DNA from: Osmia lignaria lignaria
Taxonomy: Eukaryota; Arthropoda; Insecta; Hymenoptera; Megachilidae
Assembly (NCBI RefSeq): GCF_051020975.1
Contig: NW_027478158.1
Coordinates: forward strand, 7,130,001 to 7,194,000
Direction: 5' to 3'
Length of the DNA stretch: 64,000 nt
The notes beneath the pieces were generated by a model. The model searched no databases, was not told the origin of the DNA, and saw nothing but the letters and a program-made list of their open reading frames with translations. Both the position numbers and the translations under genes were made by a program. Positions 1-11,179 of the stretch are shown piece by piece; the first letter of the stretch is position 1, and every line of letters starts with the position of its first letter.

Positions 1-60
1 CCCTTCCCTTGAGATAAATCTGCAAATATCTCGGAAACGAAGCGAGCTATGGCAAAATGT

Positions 61-120
61 TAAGAGACCTTTTTTGTAGAGAATTAAGTTTCCTACTTTT
101 TATGTTCTATGATATTTTTT
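61..120. other. AT-rich, T-tract, most variable stretch of the monomer (class A example)
   Basis: This 60-base stretch has 14 G or C (23%), against about 40% for the monomer. T runs lie at 70-75, 97-101 and 115-120. It is the most polymorphic part of the unit. Class A copies read gaattaagtttcctac followed by tttttatg, as here. Class B copies read gaattatgtttcctac followed by aatttatg, with a linked change downstream from gatcagatgcgtagttctcg to gatcagaagcgtagttttcg. T-tracts of this kind can favour DNA curvature or exclude nucleosomes, but that is inference only. Confidence 0.8.
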
Positions 121-143
121 GATCAGATGCGTAGTTCTCGAGA
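120..143. repeat. Two short palindromes: TGATCA and TCTCGAGA
   Basis: TGATCA at 120-125 and TCTCGAGA at 136-143 are each identical to their own reverse complement, and they recur once per unit. TGATCA is kept in almost every copy (36,171 is an exception, with tgagca). TCTCGAGA is present only in class A copies; class B has TTTCGAGA. A third inverted pair, ATATC/GATAT with a 2-base spacer, follows at 146-157. Dyads like these are common in satellites and could bind dimeric proteins, but I recognise no specific known binding site. Confidence 0.75.
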
Positions 144-272
144 TATATCAAGATATTTAAAAGTTCCGAAGCCGCACCAACAGAATAGAGATACAGAAAC
201 ACCGTGGCTCCTTTCTTTGAGATAACTCTGCACTAGTGCGAGCCGCAAATGCCACTTCCAGCTTAGCTGTGC

Positions 273-298
273 AGAAGAAGAACAACAAGAAGAAGAAA
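273..298 (+). repeat. Purine-rich GAA/CAA trinucleotide tract
   Basis: The plus strand carries an almost pure purine run built from GAA and CAA triplets, broken only by two C residues, and it recurs in every unit. It is strongly strand-asymmetric. Its trinucleotide structure makes it the expected place for replication slippage, and the only large indel in the window (15 bp near 32,480) falls exactly here. Common variants are gaggaac (for example 5,430 and 11,226) and caacacgaag (12,199 and many copies to 33.8 kb). Confidence 0.8.
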
Positions 299-332
299 TA
301 TCTCGAAATATGTCCGTCAGGCCCCTTCCCTT

Positions 333-354
333 GAGATAAATCTGCAAATATCTC
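333..354. repeat. Short inverted repeat (6-bp stem, 10-base loop)
   Basis: GAGATA at 333-338 and TATCTC at 349-354 are reverse complements separated by ten bases, so a small hairpin could form on either strand. The element recurs in each unit. The left arm varies: GAGATA is usual, ttgagctgaatc replaces it in a subset of copies (for example 20,941 and 53,123), and gagttgaatc occurs near 61,816 and 62,148. The right arm TATCTCGGAAAC is much more constant. The arm asymmetry argues against strict selection for the hairpin. Confidence 0.6.
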
Positions 355-1982
355 GGAAACGAAGCGAGCTATGGCAAAATGTTAAGAGACCTTTTTTGTA
401 GAGAATTAAGTTTCCTACTTTTTATGTTGTATGATATTTTTTGATCAGATGCGCAGTTCTCGAGATATATCAAGATATTTAAAAGTTCCGAAGCCGCACC
501 AACATAATAGAGATGCAGAAACACCGTGGCCCCTTTCTTTGAGATAACTTTGCACTATTGCGAGCTGTAAATGCCACTTCCAGCTTAGCTGTGCAGAAGA
601 AGTACAACAAGAAGAAGAAATATCTCGAAATATGTCCGTCAGGCCCCTTCCCTTGAGATATATCTGCAAATATCTCGGAAACGAAGCGAGCTATGGCAAA
701 ATGTTAAGAGACCTTTTTTGTAGAGAATTAAGTTTCCTACTTTTTATGTTGTATGATATTTTTTGATCAGATGCGCAGTTCTCGAGATATATCAAGATAT
801 TTAAAAGTTCCGAAGCCACACCAACATAATAGAGATGCAGAAACACCGTGGCCCCTTTCTTTGAGATAACTCTGCACTATTGCGAGCTGCAAATGCCACT
901 TCCAGCTTAGCTGTGCAGAAGAAGAACAACAAGAAGAAGAAATATCTCGAAATATGTCCGTCAGGCCCCTTCCCTTGAGATAAATCTGCAAATATCTCGG
1001 AAACGAAGCGAGCTATGGCAAAATGTTAAGAGACTTTATTTGTAGAGAATTAAGTTTCCTACTTTTTATGTTCTACGATATTTTTTGATCAGATGCGTAG
1101 TTCTCGAGATATATCAAGATATTTAAAAGTTCCGAAGCCGCACCAACATAATAGAGATACAGAAACACCGTGGCTCCTTTCTTTGAGATAACTCTGCACT
1201 ATTGCGAGCTGGAAATGCCACTTCCAGTTTAGCTGTGCAGAAGAAGAACAACAAGAAGAAGAAATATCTCGAAATATGTCCGTCAGGCCCCTTCCCTTGA
1301 GATAAATCTGCAAATATCTCGGAAACGAAGCGAGCTATGGCAAAATGTTAAGAGACCTTTTTTGTACAGAATTAAGTTTCCTACTTTTTATGTTCTATAA
1401 TATTTTTTGATCAGATGTGTAGTTCTCGAGATATATCAAGATATTTAAAAGTTCCGAAGCCGCACCAACATAATAGAGATACAGAAACATCGTGGCCCCT
1501 TTCTTTGAGATAACTCTGCACTATTGCGAGCTGGAAATGCCACTTCCAGCTTAGCTGTGCAGAAGAAGAACAACAAGAAGAAGAAATATCTCGAAATATG
1601 TCCGTCAGGCCCCTTCCCTTGAGATATATCTGCAAATATCTCGGAAACGAAGCGAGCTATGGCAAAATGTTAAGAGACCTTTTTTGTAGAGAATTAAGTT
1701 TCCTACTTTTTATGTTGTATGATATTTTTTGATCAGATGCGCAGTTCTCGAGATATATCAAGATATTTAAAAGTTCCGAAGCCGCACCAACATAATAGAG
1801 ATGCAGAAACACCGTGGCCCCTTTCTTTGAGATAACTCTGCACTATTGCGAGCTGCAAATGCCACTTCCAGCTTAGCTGTGCAGAAGAAGAACAACAAGA
1901 AGAAGAAATATCTCGAAATATGTCCGTCAGGCCCCTTCCCTTGAGATAAATCTGCAAATATCTCGGAAACGAAGCGAGCTAT

Positions 1983-3600
1983 GGCATAATGTTAAGAGAC
2001 CTTTTTTGTAGAGAATTAGGTTTCCTACTTTTTATGTTCTATGATATTTTTTGATCAGATGCGCAGTTCTCGAGATATATCAAGATATTTAAAAGTTCCG
2101 AAGCCGCACCAACATAATAGAGATACAGAAACACCGTGGCCCCTTTCTTTGAGATAACTCTGCACTATTGCGAGCTGCAAATGCCACTTCCAGCTTAGCT
2201 GTGCAGAAGAAGAACAACAAGAAGAAGAAATATCTCGAAATATGTCCGTCAGGCCCCTTCCCTTGAGATAAATCTGCAAATATCTCGGAAACGAAGCGAG
2301 CTATGGCAAAATGTTAAGAGACTTTATTTGTAGAGAATTAAGTTTCCTACTTTTTATGTTCTACGATATTTTTTGATCAGATGCGTAGTTCTCGAGATAT
2401 ATCAAGATATTTAAAAGTTCCGAAGCCGCACCAACATAATAGAGATACAGAAACACCGTGGCCCCTTTCTTTGAGATAACTCTGCACTATTGCGAGCTGG
2501 AAATGCCACTTCCAGTTTAGCTGTACAGAAGAAGAACAACAAGAAGAAGAAATATCTCGAAATATGTCCGTTAGGCCCCTTCCCTTGAGATAAATCTGCA
2601 AATATCTCGGAAACGAAGCGAGCTATGGCATAATGTTAAGAGACCTTTTTTGTAGAGAATTAAGTTTCCTACTTTTTATGTTCTATGATATTTTTTGATC
2701 AGATGCGCAGTTCTCGAGATATATCAAGATATTTAAAAGTTCCGAAGCCGCACCAACATAATAGAGATACAGAAACACCGTGGCCCCTTTCTTTGAGATA
2801 ACTCTGCACTATTGCGAGCTGCAAATGCCACTTCCAGCTTAGCTGTGCAGAAGAAGAACAACAAGAAGAAGAAATATCTCGAAATATGTCCGTCAGGCCC
2901 CTTCCCTTGAGATAAATCTGCAAATATCTCGGAAACGAAGCGAGCTATGGCAAAATGATAAGAGACTTTATTTGTAGAGAATTAAGTTTCCTACTTTTTA
3001 TGTTCTACGATATTCTTTGATCAGATGCGTAGTTCTCGAGATATATCAAGATATTTAAAAGTTCCGAAGCCGCACCAACATAATAGAGATACAGAAACAC
3101 CGTGGCCCCTTTCTTTGAGATAACTCTGCACTATTGCGAGCTGGAAATGCCACTTCCAGTTTAGCTGTGCAGAAGAAGAACAACAAGAAGAAGAAATATC
3201 TCGAAATATGTCCGTTAGGCCCCTTCCCTTGAGATAAATCTGCAAATATCTCGGAAACGAAGCGAGCTATGGCATAATGTTAAGAGACCTTTTTTGTAGA
3301 GAATTAAGTTTCCTACTTTTTATGTTCTATGATATTTTTTGATCAGATGCGCAGTTCTCGAGATATATCAGGATATTTAAAAGTTCCGAAGCCGCACCAA
3401 CATAATAGAGATACAGAAACACCGTGGCCCCTTTCTTTGAGATAACTCTGCACTATTGCGAGCTGCAAATGCCACTTCCAGCTTAGCTGTGCAGAAGAAG
3501 AACAACAAGAAGAAGAAATATCTCGAAATATGTCCGTCAGGCCGCTTCCCTTGAGATATATCTGCAAATATCTCGGAAACGAAGCGAGCTATGGCAAAAT
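1983..3600. repeat. Dimeric higher-order repeat, 644-bp period
   Basis: Two monomer types alternate. The marker ggcataatg occurs at 1,983, 2,627 and 3,271, exactly 644 bases apart. The partner marker agactttatttg occurs at 2,319 and 2,963, also 644 apart. One type reads gcgagctgcaaatg with tccagctt; the other reads gcgagctggaaatg with tccagttt. The simplest explanation is local amplification of a two-unit block by unequal exchange. Confidence 0.85.
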
Positions 3601-4870
3601 GTTAAGAGACCTTTTTTGTAGAGAATTATGTTTCCTACAATTTATGTTCTACGATATTTTATGATCAGATGCGTAGTTCTCGAGATATATCAAGATATTT
3701 AAAAGTTCCGAAGCCGCACCAACATAATAGAGATACAGAAACACCGTGGCTCCTTTCTTTGAGATAACTCTGCACTATTGCGAGCTGGAAATGCCACTTC
3801 CAGTTTAGCTGTGCAGAAGAAGAACAACAACAAGAAGAAATATCTCGAAATATGTCCGTCAGGCCCCTTCCCTTGAGATAAATCTGCAAATATCTCGGAA
3901 ACCAAGCGAGCTATGGCAAAATGTTAAGAGACCTTTTTTGTAGAGAATTAAGTTTCCTACTTTTTATGTTCTATAATATTTTTTGATCAGATGCGTAGTT
4001 CTCGAGATATATCAAGATATTTAAAAGTTCCGAAGCCGCACCAACATAATAGAGATACAGAAACATCGTGGCCCCTTTCTTTGAGATAACTCTGCACTAT
4101 TGCGAGCTGGAAATGCCACTTCCAGTTTAGCTGTGCAGAAGAAGAACAACAAGAAGAAGAAATATCTCGAAATATGTCCGTTAGGCCCCTTCCCTTGAGA
4201 TAAATCTGCAAATAATTCGGAAACGAAGCGAGCTATGGCATAATGTTAAGAGACCTTTTTTGTAGAGAATTAAGTTTCCTACTTTTTATGTTCTATGATA
4301 TTTTTTGATCAGATGCGCAGTTCTCGAGATATATCAAGATATTTAAAAGTTCCGAAGCCGCACCAACATAATAGAGATACAGAAACACCGTGGCTCCTTT
4401 CTTTGAGATAACTCTGCACTATTGCGAGCTGGAAATGCCACTTCCAGTTTAGCTGTGCAGAAGAAGAACAACAAGAAGAAGAAATATCTCGAAATATGTC
4501 CGTCAGGCCCCTTCCCTTGAGATAAATCTGCAAATATCTCGGAAACGAAGCGAGCTATGGCAAAATGTTAAGAGACCTTTTTTGTAGAGAATTAAGTTTC
4601 CTACTTTTTATGTTCTATAATATTTTTTGATCAGATGCGTAGTTCTCGAGATATATCAAGATATTTAAAAGTTCCGAAGCCGCACCAACATAATAGAGAT
4701 ACAGAAACATCGTGGCCCCTTTCTTTGAGATAACTCTGCACTATTGCGAGCTGGAAATGCCACTTCCAGTTTAGCTGTGCAGAAGAAGAACAACAAGAAG
4801 AAGAAATATCTCGAAATATGTCCGTCAGGCCCCTTCCCTTGAGATAAATCTGCAAATATCTCGGAAACGA
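3601..4870. repeat. Second dimeric tract, 644-bp period, with one A/B hybrid unit
   Basis: Copies with ccgtggctcctt alternate with copies carrying aaacatcgtggcccc; the latter marker sits at 4,061 and 4,705, 644 bases apart. The first unit is a hybrid: its left part (3,625-3,645) is class B (attatg, tacaattt) while its right part (3,662-3,690) is class A (cagatgcg, agttctcg). All copies use the gctggaaatg/ccagttt allele. Confidence 0.8.
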
Positions 4871-4874
4871 AGCG

Positions 4875-6020
4875 AGCTATGGCAAAATGTTAAGAGACCT
4901 TTTTTGTAGAGAATTATGTTTCCCACTTTTTATGTTCTATGATATTTTTTGATCAGAAGCGTAGTTTTCGAGATATATCGAGATATTTAAAAGTTCCGAA
5001 GCCGCACCAACATAATAGAGATACAGAAACACCGTGGCCCCTTTCTTTGGGATAACTCTGCACTATTGCGAGCTGGAAATGCCACTTCCAGTTTAGCTGT
5101 GCGGAAGAAGAACAACAAGAAGAAGAAATATCTCGAAATATGTCCGTCAGGCCCCTTCCCTTGAGATAAATCTGCAAATATCTCGGAAACGAAGCGAGCT
5201 ATGGCAAAATGTTAAGAGACCTTATTTGTAGAGAATTAAGTTTCCTACTTTTTATGTTCTATGATATTTTTTGATCAGATGCGTAGTTCTCGAGATATGT
5301 CAAGATATTTAAAAGTTAAGAAGCCGCACCAACATAATAGAGATACAGAAACACCGTGGCCCATTTCTTTGAGATAACTCTGCACTATTGCGAGCTGCAA
5401 ATGCCACTTCCAGCTTAGCTGTGCAGAAGAGGAACAACAAGAAGAAGAAATATCACGAAATATGTCCGTTAGGCCCCTTCCCTTGAGATAAATCTGCAAA
5501 TATCTCGGAAACGAAGCGAGCTATGGCAAAATGTTAAGAGACCTTTTTTGTAGAGAATTAAGTTTCCTACTTTTTATCTTCTATGATATTTTTTGATCAG
5601 ATGCGTAATTGTCGAGATATATGAAGATATTTAAAAGTTCCGAAGCCACACCAACATAATAGAGATACAGAAACACCGTGGCCCCTTTCTTTGAGATAGC
5701 TCTGCACTATTGCAGGCTGTAAATGCCACGTCCAGCTTAGCTGTGCAGAAGAAGAACAACAAGAAGAAGAAATATCTCGAAATATGTCCGTCAGGCCCCT
5801 TCCCTTGAGATAAATCTGCAAATATCTCGGAAACGAAGCGAGCTATGGCAAAATGTTAAGAGACCTTTTTTGTAGAGAATTATGTTTCCCACTTTTTATG
5901 TTCTATGATATTTTTTGATCAGAAGCGTAGTTTTCGAGATATATCGAGATATTTAAAAGTTCCGAAGCCGCACCAACATAATAGAGATACAGAAACACCG
6001 TGGCCCCTTTCTTTGAGATA
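4875..6020. repeat. Block of about 3.5 monomers, first copy of an 11-monomer-offset duplication
   Basis: The run of distinctive units here (attatgtttcccac at 4,914; aagttaagaagccgc at 5,313; gcaggctgtaaatg near 5,713) reappears in the same order 3,542 bases (11 monomers) downstream. I saw agreement across the blocks until about 6,014, where ctttgaga here corresponds to ctttggga downstream. The intervening units do not continue the pattern, so this is a displaced segmental duplication, not a clean tandem HOR. Confidence 0.8.
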
Positions 6021-8416
6021 ACTCTGCACTATTGCGAGCTGCAAATGCCACTTCCAGCTTAGCTGTGCAGAAGAAGAACAACAAGAAGAAGAAATATCTC
6101 GAAATATGTCCGTCAGGCCCCTTCCCTTGAGATAAATCTGCAAATATCTCGGAAACGAAGCGAGCTATGGCAAAACGTTAAGAAACCTTTTTTGTAGAGA
6201 ATTATGTTTCCTACAATTTATGTTCTATGATATTTTTTGATCAGAAGCGTAGTTTTCGAGATATATCGAGATATTTAAAAGTTCCGAAGCCGCAACAACA
6301 TAATAGAGATACAGAAACACCGTGGCCCCTTTCTTTGAGATAACTCTGCACTATTGCGAGCTGCAAATGCCACTTCCAGCTTAGCAGTGAAGAAGAAGAA
6401 CAACAAGAAGAAGAAATATCTCGGAATATGTCCGTCAGGCCCCTTCCCTTGAGCTAAATCTGCAAATATCTCGGAAACGATGCCAGCTATGGGAAAATGT
6501 TAAGAGACTTTTTTTGTAGAGAATTAAGTTTCCTACTTTTTATGTTCTATGATATTTTTTGATCAGATGCGTAGTTCTCGAGATATATCAAGATATTTAA
6601 AAGTTCCGAAGCTGCACCAACAGAATAGAGGTACAGAAACACCGTGGCCCCTTTCTTTGAGATAACTCTGCACTATTGCGACCTGCAAATGCCACTTCCA
6701 GCTTAGCTGTGCAGAAGAAGAACAACAAGAAGAAGAAATATCTCGAAATATGTCCGTCAGGCCCCTTCCCTTGAGATAAATCTGCAAATATCTCGGAAAC
6801 CAAGCGAGCTATGGCAAAATGTTAAGAGACCTTATTTGTAGAGAATTAAGTTTCCTACTTTTCATGTTCTATGATATTTTTTGATCAGATGCGTAGTTCT
6901 CGAGATATATCGAGATATTTAAAAGTTCCGAAGCCGCACCAACATAACAGAGATACAGAAACACCGTGGCCCCTTTCTTTGAGATAACTCTGCACTATTG
7001 CGAGCTGCAAATGCCACTTCCAGCTTAGCTGTGCAGAAGAAGAACAACAAGAAGAAGAAATGTCTCGAAATATGTCCGTCAGGCCCCTTCCCTTGAGATA
7101 AATCTGCACATATCTCGGAAACGAAGCGAGCTATGGCAAAACGTTAAGAAACCTTTTTTGTAGAGAATTATGTTTCCTACTTCTTATGTTCTATGATATT
7201 TTTTGATCAGATGCGTAGTTCTCGAGATATATCAAGATATTTAAAAGTTCCGAAGCTGCACCAACAGAATAGAGGTACAGAAACACCGTGGCCCCTTTCT
7301 TTGAGATAACTCTGCACTATTGCGACCTGCAAATGCCACTTCCAGCTTAGCTGTGCAGAAGAAGAACAACAAGAAGAAGAAATATCTCGAAATATGTCCG
7401 TCAGGCCCCTTCCCTTGAGATAAATCTGCAAATATCTCGGAAACGAAGCGAGCTATGGCAAAATGTTAACAGACCTTTTTTGTAGAGAATTAAGATTCCT
7501 ACTTTTTATGTTCTATGATATTTTTTGATCACATGCGTAGTTCTCGAGATATATCAAGATATTTAAAAGTTCCGAAGCTGCACCAACATAATAGAGATAC
7601 AGAAACACCGTGGCCTCTTTCTTTGAGATAACTCTGCACTATTGCGCGCTGCAAATGCCACTTCCAGCTTAGCTGTGCAGAAGAAGAACAACAAGAAGAA
7701 GAAATATGTCGAAATATGTCCGTCAGGCCCCTTCCCTTGAGATAAATCTGCAAATATCTCGGAAACGAAGCGAGCTATGGCAAAATGTTAAGAGACCTTA
7801 TTTGTAGAGAATTAAGTTTCCTACTTTTCATTTTCTATGATATTTGTTGATCAGATGCGTAGTTCTCGAGATATATCGAGATATTTAAAAGTTCCGAAGC
7901 CGCACCAACATAATAGAGATACAGAAACACCGTGGCCCCTTTGTTTGAGATAACTCTGCACTATTGCGAGCTGCAAATGCCACTTCCAGCTTAGCTGTGC
8001 AGAAGAAAAACAACAAGAAGAAGAAATATCTCGAAATATGTCCGTCAGGCCCCTTCCCTTGAGATAAATCTGCAAATATCTCGGAAACGAAGCGAGCTAT
8101 GGCAAAATGTTAAGAGACCTTTTTTGTAGAGAATTAAGTTTCCTACTTTTTATCTTCTATGATATTTTTTGATCAGATGCGTAATTGTCGAGATATATGA
8201 AGATATTTAAAAGTTCCGAAGCCACACCAACATAATAGAGATACAGAAACACCGTGGCCCCTTTCTTTGAGATAGCTCTGCACTATTGCAGGCTGTAAAT
8301 GCCACGTCCAGCTTAGCTGTGCAGAAGAAGAACAACAAGAAGAAGAAATATCTCGAAATATGTCCGCCAGGCCCCTTCCCTTGAGATAAATCTGCAAATA
8401 TCTCGGAAACGAAGCG
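6021..8416. repeat. Mixed satellite stretch including a pair of near-identical units two apart
   Basis: The units beginning near 6,480 and 7,124 share rare alleles (gctgcaccaacagaatag, gaggtacag, gcgacctgc) at a 644-base spacing. Another distinctive unit (cattttctatgatatttg at 7,829) reappears at 11,371 and 12,981. The stretch has no stable period and contains only satellite DNA. Confidence 0.7.
6195..6275. repeat. First complete class B variant stretch in the window
   Basis: This copy carries the full class B combination: attatg instead of attaag, tacaattt instead of tacttttt, cagaagcg instead of cagatgcg, agttttcg instead of agttctcg, and atatcgag instead of atatcaag. Class B is rare in the first 14 kb, alternates with class A from about 14.5 to 34.5 kb, and is common again after about 52 kb. 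The class B change removes the CTCGAG hexamer, so the two classes differ for that restriction site while both keep TGATCA. Confidence 0.85.
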
Positions 8417-9560
8417 AGCTATGGCAAAATGTTAAGAGACCTTTTTTGTAGAGAATTATGTTTCCCACTTTTTATGTTCTATGATATTTTTTGATCAGAA
8501 GCGTAGTTTTCGAGATATATCGAGATATTTAAAAGTTCCGAAGCCGCACCAACATAATAGAGATACAGAAACACCGTGGCCCCTTTCTTTGGGATAACTC
8601 TGCACTATTGCGAGCTGGAAATGCCACTTCCAGTTTAGCTGTGCGGAAGAAGAACAACAAGAAGAAGAAATATCTCGAAATATGTCCGTCAGGCCCCTTC
8701 CCTTGAGATAAATCTGCAAATATCTCGGAAACGAAGCGAGCTATGGCAAAATGTTAAGAGACCTTATTTGTAGAGAATTAAGTTTCCTACTTTTTATGTT
8801 CTATGATATTTTTTGATCAGATGCGTAGTTCTCGAGATATGTCAAGATATTTAAAAGTTAAGAAGCCGCACCAACATAATAGAGATACAGAAACACCGTG
8901 GCCCATTTCTTTGAGATAACTCTGCACTATTGCGAGCTGCAAATGCCACTTCCAGCTTAGCTGTGCAGAAGAGGAACAACAAGAAGAAGAAATATCACGA
9001 AATATGTCCGTTAGGCCCCTTCCCTTGAGATAAATCTGCAAATATCTCGGAAACGAAGCGAGCTATGGCAAAATGTTAAGAGACCTTTTTTGTAGAGAAT
9101 TAAGTTTCCTACTTTTTATCTTCTATGATATTTTTTGATCAGATGCGTAATTGTCGAGATATATGAAGATATTTAAAAGTTCCGAAGCCACACCAACATA
9201 ATAGAGATACAGAAACACCGTGGCCCCTTTCTTTGAGATAGCTCTGCACTATTGCAGGCTGTAAATGCCACGTCCAGCTTAGCTGTGCAGAAGAAGAACA
9301 ACAAGAAGAAGAAATATCTCGAAATATGTCCGTCAGGCCCCTTCCCTTGAGATAAATCTGCAAATATCTCGGAAACGAAGCGAGCTATGGCAAAATGTTA
9401 AGAGACCTTTTTTGTAGAGAATTATGTTTCCCACTTTTTATGTTCTATGATATTTTTTGATCAGAAGCGTAGTTTTCGAGATATATCGAGATATTTAAAA
9501 GTTCCGAAGCCGCACCAACATAATAGAGATACAGAAACACCGTGGCCCCTTTCTTTGGGA
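8417..9560. repeat. Second copy of the 11-monomer-offset block
   Basis: It matches 4,875-6,020 at an offset of exactly 3,542 bases, including the cagaagcg/agttttcg unit, the aagttaagaagccgc unit near 8,855 and the gtaattgtcgag unit near 9,148. The retained linkage of several rare alleles shows that several units were copied together. Confidence 0.8.
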
Positions 9561-11179
9561 TAACTCTGCACTATTGCGAGCTGCAAATGCCCCTTCCAGC
9601 TTAGCTGTGCAGAAGAAGAACAACAAGAAGAAGAAATATTTCGAAATATGTCCGTCAGGCCCCTTCCCTTGAGATAAATCTGCAAATATCTCGGAAACGA
9701 TGCCAGCTATGGGAAAATGTTCAGAGACCTTTTTTGTAGAGAATTAAGTTTCCTACTTTTTATGTTGTATGATATTTTTTGATCAGATGCGTAATTGTCG
9801 AGATATATCAAGATATTTAAAAGTTCCGAAGCCGCACCAACATAATAGAGATACAGAAACAGCGTGGCCCATTTCTTTGAGTTAACTCTGCACTATTGCG
9901 AGCTACAAATGCCACTTCCAGCTTAGCTGTGCAGAAGAAGAACAACAAGAAGAAGAAATATCTCGAAATATGTCCGTCAGGCCCCTTCCCTTGAGATAAA
10001 TCTGCAAATATCTCGGAAACGAAGCGAGCTATGGCAAAATGTTAAGAGACCTTTTTTGTAGAGAATTAAGTTTCCTACTTTTTATCTTCTATGATATTTT
10101 TTGATCAGATGCGTAATTGTCGAGATATATGAAGATATTTAAAAGTTCCGAAGCCACACCAACATAATAGAGATACAGAAACACCGTGGCCCCTTTCTTT
10201 GAGATAGCTCTGCACTATTGCAGGCTGTAAATGCCACGTCCAGCTTAGCTGTGCAGAAGAAGAACAACAAGAAGAAGAAATATCTCGAAATATGTCCGTC
10301 AGGCCCCTTCCCTTGAGATAAATCTGCAAATATCTCGGAAACGAAGCGAGCTATGGCAAAATGTTAAGAGACCTTTTTTGTAGAGAATTATCTTTCCCAC
10401 TTTTTATGTTCTATGATATTTTTTGATCAGATGCGTAGTTCTCGAGATATATGAAGATATTTAAAAGTTCCGAAGCCACACCAACATAATAGAGATACAG
10501 AAACACCGTGGCCCCTTTCTTTGAGATAGCTCCGCACTATTGCAGGCTGTAAATGCCACGTCCAGCTTAGCTGTGCAGAAGAAGAACAACAAGGAGAAGA
10601 AATATCTCGAAATATGTCCGTCAGGCCCCTTCCCTTGAGATAAATCTGCAAATATCTCGGAAACGAAGCGAGCTATGGCAAAATGTTAAGAGACCTTTTT
10701 TGTAGAGAATTATGTTTCCCACTTTTTATGTTCTATGATATTTTTTGATCAGAAGCGTAGTTTTCGAGATATATCGAGATATTTAAAAGTTCCGAAGCCG
10801 CACCAACATAATAGATATACAGAAACACCGTGGCCCCTTTCTTTGAGATAACTCTGCACTATTGCGAGCTGCAAATGCCACTTCCAGCTTAGCTGTGCAG
10901 AAGGAGAACAACAAGAAGAAGAAATATCACGAAATATGTCCGTTAGGCCCCTTCCCTTGAGATAAATCTGCAAATATCTCGGAAACGAAGCGAGCTATGG
11001 CAAAATGTTAAGAGACCTTTTTTGTAGAGAATTAAGTTTCCTACTTTTTATGTTCTATGATATTTTTTGATCAGATGCGTAGTTCTCGAGATATGTCAAG
11101 ATATTTAAAAGTTAAGAAGCCGCACCAACATAATAGAGATACAGAAACACCGTGGCCCATTTCTTTGAGATAACTCTGC
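9561..11179. repeat. Mixed satellite stretch between HOR blocks
   Basis: Five units re-use alleles from the preceding 5 kb (gtaattgtcgag near 9,790 and 10,112; gcaggctgtaaatg near 10,221 and 10,543) without a fixed order. A GTTAAC variant appears at 9,880, far from the cluster of GTTAAC units at 44.6-51.4 kb. No gene is present. Confidence 0.65.

Larger units (their letters stand above)
1..322. repeat. Representative satellite monomer (phase used in this annotation)
   Basis: This is the first unit in the window; base 1 corresponds to base 323, and the phase is arbitrary because no array edge is present. By hand count it holds 128 G or C in 322 bases, about 40%. In order it contains a GAGATA/TATCTC hairpin (11-32), the conserved word cggaaacgaagcgagctatg (33-52), an AT-rich variable stretch (about 61-120), TGATCA (120-125), TCTCGAGA (136-143), a conserved middle around ccgaagccgcaccaac (166-181), a second GAGATA word (219-224), a purine-rich tract (273-298) and tctcgaaatatgtccgtcag (301-320). 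The length is close to two nucleosome repeats, a common satellite size class, though phasing cannot be seen from sequence. I do not recognise it as a named satellite family. Confidence 0.95.
1..1982. repeat. Satellite stretch without a clear higher-order unit
   Basis: These first six units are all class A but mix sub-variants. Bases 445-991 hold two adjacent similar copies with the gatgcagaaac marker, which recurs at about 1,800. The copies starting near 1,031 carry agactttattt. The order does not settle into a fixed period until about 1,983. No gene or non-satellite sequence is present. Confidence 0.7.

Noticed and set aside
95..108. Yeast-type ARS consensus
   Set aside because: The stretch tttttatgttct is a 10 of 11 match by eye. 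The motif is AT-rich and non-specific and has no meaning outside budding yeasts.
100..130. Hammerhead ribozyme core on the minus strand
   Set aside because: The minus strand contains CTGATCA, not the required CTGATGA, and no stem-loop followed by GAAA in the right geometry is visible. Satellite-borne hammerheads exist in other animals, so I looked, but this does not qualify.
160..180. RNA polymerase III B-box or a tRNA-derived origin
   Set aside because: The word gttccgaagcc resembles GTTCGAATCC only with an extra base, and no matching A box lies at suitable distance. No tRNA fold is seen.
350..372. CENP-B box
   Set aside because: The minus strand reads cgcttcgtttccgagata, which shares the TTCGTT start of the mammalian CENP-B box but lacks the conserved A and CGGG part. 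The resemblance is too weak to call.
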